A stretch of 64,000 nt of DNA. It comes from Paenibacillus senegalimassiliensis (GTDB taxonomy: Bacteria > Bacillota > Bacilli > Paenibacillales > Paenibacillaceae). The position numbers and the translations under genes were made by a program. How positions within the stretch are numbered: position 1 is the stretch's first letter; every line of letters begins with the position of its first letter. The notes beneath the pieces were generated by a model. It had not been told where the DNA came from. It saw only the letters and a list, made by a program, of their open reading frames with translations, and did not search any database. The DNA lies in the NCBI RefSeq assembly GCF_001486585.1, contig NZ_LN909044.1:310001-374000 (forward strand), given 5' to 3'. Below are positions 61,353 through 64,000 of the stretch, piece after piece.

Positions 61353-61679
61353 CTACATATCCGTTTGGTATTTGAGTATTGTTTGTAAAGCTGATACTTG
61401 CACTTTGATAGCGTCAGCAGCTTCAATACCAGCTTTAAACTGTGCCTCTGCTAAATCACGCTCAAACAATTTGTCAGACACGTTGCCTTTGGCTAGATCC
61501 GTCACAATGGACACTGGTATATTGTCCGCACGTAGCTTTACAATCTCCTGTGCAAGCGCTAGGCGGTAATCTCGCTCTGCCTCGGCCTTTGCCCTGCCTA
61601 ATCCAAACAATGCGTCAGCGGACTTGCTAAGCCGCTGAGATGCGGCGTGTATCTCTTGGGTTACATTAAGCACATCCAT
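61353..61679 (-). CDS. Conserved phage recombination-module protein
   Basis: A 108-residue helical protein (LAQEIVKLRADNIPVSIVTD, then LFERDLAEAQFKAGIEAA) located between HNH and the exonuclease, one base apart from each. Similar small proteins occur beside ERF/RecT genes in other phages. Function unknown. Confidence 0.65.
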   Translation of the reverse strand: MDVLNVTQEIHAASQRLSKSADALFGLGRAKAEAERDYRLALAQEIVKLRADNIPVSIVTDLAKGNVSDKLFERDLAEAQFKAGIEAADAIKVQVSALQTILKYQTDM

Positions 61680-62473
61680 TAGATAGCCTCCAGCAAATCG
61701 AGATAGTAAGTCATTCCGTCCAATTTTTTGCGAGACTTGCAGTAATCACACTTGCCACATCCTACAGGCTGCTCGTCGCCCCGCTTAACAGACATGACCC
61801 TGCCAATGTTACCGGACACTTCTCTCAACTTTTCCTGTATGAGTTCAGTATCAAAGTAAATGATTTCTTTGTCTGGTACGTCTTCTTTCGATACGGCCAA
61901 AATTGTTGGCTCCAGGTAATCCGGATTTTCTACGCCGCTTAATCGCTCTATTTCGGCGTACACAGACATCTGTACGTCATACTGATATTGCTGTATAAAA
62001 GAGACGTATCTTTGGCCATTCCAGTATTTATCCCGAATACCCTTGACCGTCTTGATGTCAGTAAATCTACCGTTCCAACGATTCAGCACATCCAACTTTG
62101 CTTTCCATGGGATACCAAAGAGTTCCGCGGTCAAAATAACTTCTTTGTCTCCCTCCAGCACAATGTTGCACAAATCGTCTGATAAAACAGAGTCGATCAT
62201 TTTGTTAGCCATCTTGTAAGGGGCCTTTAATTCCTTCTTAGCTGTATAGATTTCGGCATTATCGGATTTGAATAAGTCAAAGGCTTCTTCGCTCTCCAAC
62301 GCTGCATGTACATACGATCCCAGCAACAGAGCATCTTTCTTAATGTCCTGGTACTCACCTTTGACCTTTGCCAGCGCAGCGGCCTCACACTTCAAAAAAT
62401 CTTTGTACTGTGACACACTCATGTAATACTCGTTGGCTTCTTGGGAGTAATAGTTTTCGGGAGTAAGCTTCAT
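61679..62473 (-). CDS. PD-(D/E)XK exonuclease (RecE/DUF3799-like)
   Basis: A 264-residue nuclease. GSYVHAALE (H56, E60) precedes the catalytic D128 in WKAKLDVL and the D139-x-K141 of FTDIKTVK. The C-terminal CGKCDYCKSRK cysteines probably hold a metal or Fe-S cluster, as in Cas4/AddB-like enzymes. It resects duplex ends so the ERF protein can anneal single strands. Overlaps the ERF gene by 4 bp. Confidence 0.88.
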   Translation of the reverse strand: MKLTPENYYSQEANEYYMSVSQYKDFLKCEAAALAKVKGEYQDIKKDALLLGSYVHAALESEEAFDLFKSDNAEIYTAKKELKAPYKMANKMIDSVLSDDLCNIVLEGDKEVILTAELFGIPWKAKLDVLNRWNGRFTDIKTVKGIRDKYWNGQRYVSFIQQYQYDVQMSVYAEIERLSGVENPDYLEPTILAVSKEDVPDKEIIYFDTELIQEKLREVSGNIGRVMSVKRGDEQPVGCGKCDYCKSRKKLDGMTYYLDLLEAI

Positions 62474-63114
62474 TTGTTAGCCCCCTCTGCCAACTGGTCT
62501 TCTAGCTTGGTTAAAAAGTAATCAGCATTTTCTTCGCTCAACTGGAAGAATTTTTGGTTATACAGCGACAATGCCTGTGCATCCAATTGATTGGCTTTAA
62601 GACCCAACTTCGCCCATACGCCTTTTATTTTCTCAAGGACCTCCTTAGATGCCTTTTGCTCATGCTTCTGCTGGAAGGCATCTGGATCGTCCTTGTCAGT
62701 CGGGATGTTAAAAAATTTGAGGATAAAATACTTCTCGCCATACGTAAGGGCCTTACCTACTCCCTTTTCTCCAGCGATGTCAACGCCTTGGGAATACCAA
62801 GGGCACTCAACGGTTTCAGTCGGATTTTCGGCGTTGACCCATGTCATAGTCATAGATAACTCAGTAAAATACGTGGTTGTCTTCTTAGGCTTGTTGCCGT
62901 CCGTATACTCCACGGTTTCCGTAATCAGATTTTTGTCGTTAACACGTGGGATTAACAGCAATCCTTGCTCATTAATCTTTTTTCTAACGGACGCCAAAAC
63001 CTGTGCGCTGCCCGTATAACTGTATTGAGATGACTGGGATTCTTTTTTGAGGTACGACACGTCTTTTCGCACCTCAAGTAATTTTTGGTAGATATTCAAC
63101 TTTTCAGAGGACAC
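62470..63114 (-). CDS. erf: ERF-family single-strand annealing protein
   Basis: A 214-residue ERF-superfamily protein: YSYTGSAQVLASVRKKINEQ, then ECPWYSQGVDIAGEKGVGKA and LTYGEKYFILKFFNIPTDKD as the family core. It anneals complementary strands exposed by the exonuclease; a RecET-like pair with RusA. A weaker acidic C-terminal third is typical. Start ATG with AAAGGTGTCC upstream. Confidence 0.93.
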   Translation of the reverse strand: MSSEKLNIYQKLLEVRKDVSYLKKESQSSQYSYTGSAQVLASVRKKINEQGLLLIPRVNDKNLITETVEYTDGNKPKKTTTYFTELSMTMTWVNAENPTETVECPWYSQGVDIAGEKGVGKALTYGEKYFILKFFNIPTDKDDPDAFQQKHEQKASKEVLEKIKGVWAKLGLKANQLDAQALSLYNQKFFQLSEENADYFLTKLEDQLAEGANK

Positions 63115-63160
63115 CTTTACAACCTCCCAATAATCGTGTTATTGTGTACGTGATAAATTT

Positions 63161-63370
63161 TTATAGTTGTTGACCTCTGTTGGCGCAGTGGTCATTTTCT
63201 ATTTTCAGCACCTGTTCAGCCGTTTCTAAAGCGGCGATTACCTTAGATAGTTCGAGACCGATAAAATCTGCGGTTGTTCTGAGGGCAGTTGCGGCCGACA
63301 CGTTTTCCAGGTCCATCTCCAGTTGTTTCAGAGGTTTGATCCCCTTTTCCAACCACTCCATTCCGTTCAT
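63161..63370 (-). CDS. Small helical phage protein
   Basis: A 69-residue mostly helical protein starting MNGMEWLEKGIKPLKQLEMD. GGAGGA precedes ATG 63370. It overlaps the gene at 63243-63542 by 128 bp in another frame. Of the two, this frame looks more like a normal protein along its whole length. Confidence 0.55.
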   Translation of the reverse strand: MNGMEWLEKGIKPLKQLEMDLENVSAATALRTTADFIGLELSKVIAALETAEQVLKIENDHCANRGQQL

Positions 63371-63542
63371 GTTCTTCCTCCAGACTCCGTCTAATTCGGT
63401 CGTATTCGGCCCGCTGGACGGCGTTTTTAAAAACAAATTTGGGATGCGGGCCATCAGTGCGAGTTGCACCTACAAAAGCCCGGGCAAACTCAGATATAAA
63501 GTCATCTTTCGCTGCTATCCGTATCTGCATATCCATCTGCAT
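63243..63542 (-). CDS. Small phage protein, tail overlaps next frame
   Basis: A 99-residue frame with GGGAGG before the ATG. Residues 1-60 (RIAAKDDFISEFARAFVGAT, EYDRIRRSLEEEHERNG) look like a real protein. The last 35 are basic and low-complexity and overlap the downstream gene. A recent frameshift that lengthened the gene is possible. Confidence 0.5.
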   Translation of the reverse strand: MQMDMQIRIAAKDDFISEFARAFVGATRTDGPHPKFVFKNAVQRAEYDRIRRSLEEEHERNGVVGKGDQTSETTGDGPGKRVGRNCPQNNRRFYRSRTI

Positions 63543-63666
63543 CTATCCTCCCAACCAATATTTGACCACTAGTTTCCAACGCTTCTTGTAGGCACGTCGG
63601 GCAATGGGGCTGCTTGATTTCGTAGACAATGTATTTTGCCTCCCTGCCACACCCGCACTTCACCAT
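63502..63666 (-). CDS. Zinc-ribbon-like micro-protein
   Basis: A 54-residue protein with CGCGREAKYIV and CPTCL, a probable zinc ribbon. GAAGGTG precedes ATG 63666. It overlaps both neighbours in other frames. Not recognised. Confidence 0.5.
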   Translation of the reverse strand: MVKCGCGREAKYIVYEIKQPHCPTCLQEALETSGQILVGRIDADGYADTDSSER

Positions 63667-63790
63667 TTGGTTGCACCTTCTTCCATCCATTCTTGGCGAG
63701 TACATATCCTAGCCTTTTCATTTCGGCCATGCTTAGGTCAACAAAACCATATTCCCGCTTTTGATCGTCGGTCATTTCACTTACCCACAT
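63569..63790 (-). CDS. Small phage protein
   Basis: A 73-residue frame (MWVSEMTDDQKREYGFVDLS, NGWKKVQPNGEVRVWQGG). AAGGG lies 8 bases before the ATG. The last 30 residues overlap the zinc-ribbon gene, so only the first 45 may be conserved. Confidence 0.5.
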   Translation of the reverse strand: MWVSEMTDDQKREYGFVDLSMAEMKRLGYVLAKNGWKKVQPNGEVRVWQGGKIHCLRNQAAPLPDVPTRSVGN

Positions 63791-63887
63791 ACCGGATGCC
63801 CTTCTTGTTAGCCGCTACCGCGCCGCTTAATACGGCTAATTTCTCGCCAATGGTTAAGGCGTTCCATGCTTTCCCGGTGATCTTCAT
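63777..63887 (-). CDS. 36-residue frame with good ribosome site
   Basis: An ATG at 63887 follows TTGGAGG by 9 bases; the product starts MKITGKAWNALTIGEKLAVL and ends KKGIRYVGK. It overlaps the partial gene at the window edge in another frame and the next gene by 14 bp. It reads like a compact phage micro-protein. Confidence 0.45.
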   Translation of the reverse strand: MKITGKAWNALTIGEKLAVLSGAVAANKKGIRYVGK

Positions 63888-63999
63888 GCTTTTCTGCCTC
63901 CAATCTATTTTTAAGTTGAGTAGTGACTACATCCAGTGCGGCATTGGCATCTGCCAGAGACTTCCCGTACTTTTTGTCCCCCGGGAAATCTACCAGTCG
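63808..63999 (-). CDS. Phage protein, 3' end (partial at window edge)
   Basis: The frame is open from the window edge for 63 residues (FPGDKKYGKSLADANAALDV, then RLEAEKHEDHRESMERLNHW). The coiled C-terminus overlaps the 36-residue frame. The start is outside the window. Confidence 0.45.
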   Translation of the reverse strand, partial: RLVDFPGDKKYGKSLADANAALDVVTTQLKNRLEAEKHEDHRESMERLNHWREISRIKRRGSG

Positions 64000-64000
64000 C

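Overview
The window looks like a piece of a Paenibacillus-type chromosome (Bacillota, Bacilli) with moderate GC. The evidence is a long-form HPF, SecA with a C-terminal zinc tail, a bacillithiol-type deacetylase, RF2 with its programmed frameshift, and the comF-flgM-flgKL-fliW-csrA-fliDST-hag block known from Bacillus and Paenibacillus. About 33 kb is host chromosome. The remaining 31 kb is the left part of a prophage that runs off the right edge.

Host part, left to right. The window opens in the 3' end of a VanW/G5-domain protein, followed by a CynX/NimT-type MFS transporter and a 480-bp non-coding stretch full of short repeats. Then come a chemoreceptor with a likely sigma-D promoter and a complete minus-strand arginine operon (argC-J-B-D-F-G-H) with a clear promoter and terminator. 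After a MITE-like repeat lie bshB2-like, yitT-like, prfB, secA and hpf. Next are an AT-rich secreted Asp-box protein, a VanZ-like protein and a cold-shock protein. From 22 to 33 kb the late flagellar/competence operon is transcribed leftward: comFA'-comFC-yvyF-flgM-flgN-flgK-flgL-DUF6470-fliW-csrA-flaG-fliD-fliS-fliT-hag. The sequence shows much of its control: sigma-D promoters at flgM and hag, two CsrA sites in the hag leader beside the fliW-csrA pair, and a terminator before flgM whose 5' arm is also the flgM promoter's -10 element.

Prophage part (about 33.03 kb to beyond 64 kb). comFA is cut at its Walker A motif (only from ...TEM onward remains), so the element sits inside a competence gene. 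From the left end inward it carries three direct repeats that may be integrase arm sites, a divergent pair of small HTH genes, and a Spo0E-like phosphatase gene with a Spo0A-box-like sequence upstream. Then, all on the minus strand, come lysis genes (amidase, r1t-type holin, XhlA), a huge internal or ejection protein, a virion transglycosylase, a second internal protein, an exported/membrane cargo pair, tail fibre, a P22 gp10-like hub, a beta-helix tailspike, tail adaptor, N4-gp56-type capsid, scaffold, portal, large and small terminase, a tRNA-Pro(UGG), and an Xpf-like late activator. Beyond these are about fifteen small early genes (three tandem YopX proteins among them), RusA, a replication initiator with internal iterons, HNH, a PD-(D/E)XK exonuclease and an ERF recombinase.

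The virion module has no tail-tube, tape-measure or baseplate genes. It reads as a short-tailed (podovirus), P22-like assembly plan in a temperate phage of an endospore-forming Gram-positive host, which is uncommon to my knowledge. The integrase, the main repressor and the missing 5' part of comFA are not visible and should lie to the right of the window.
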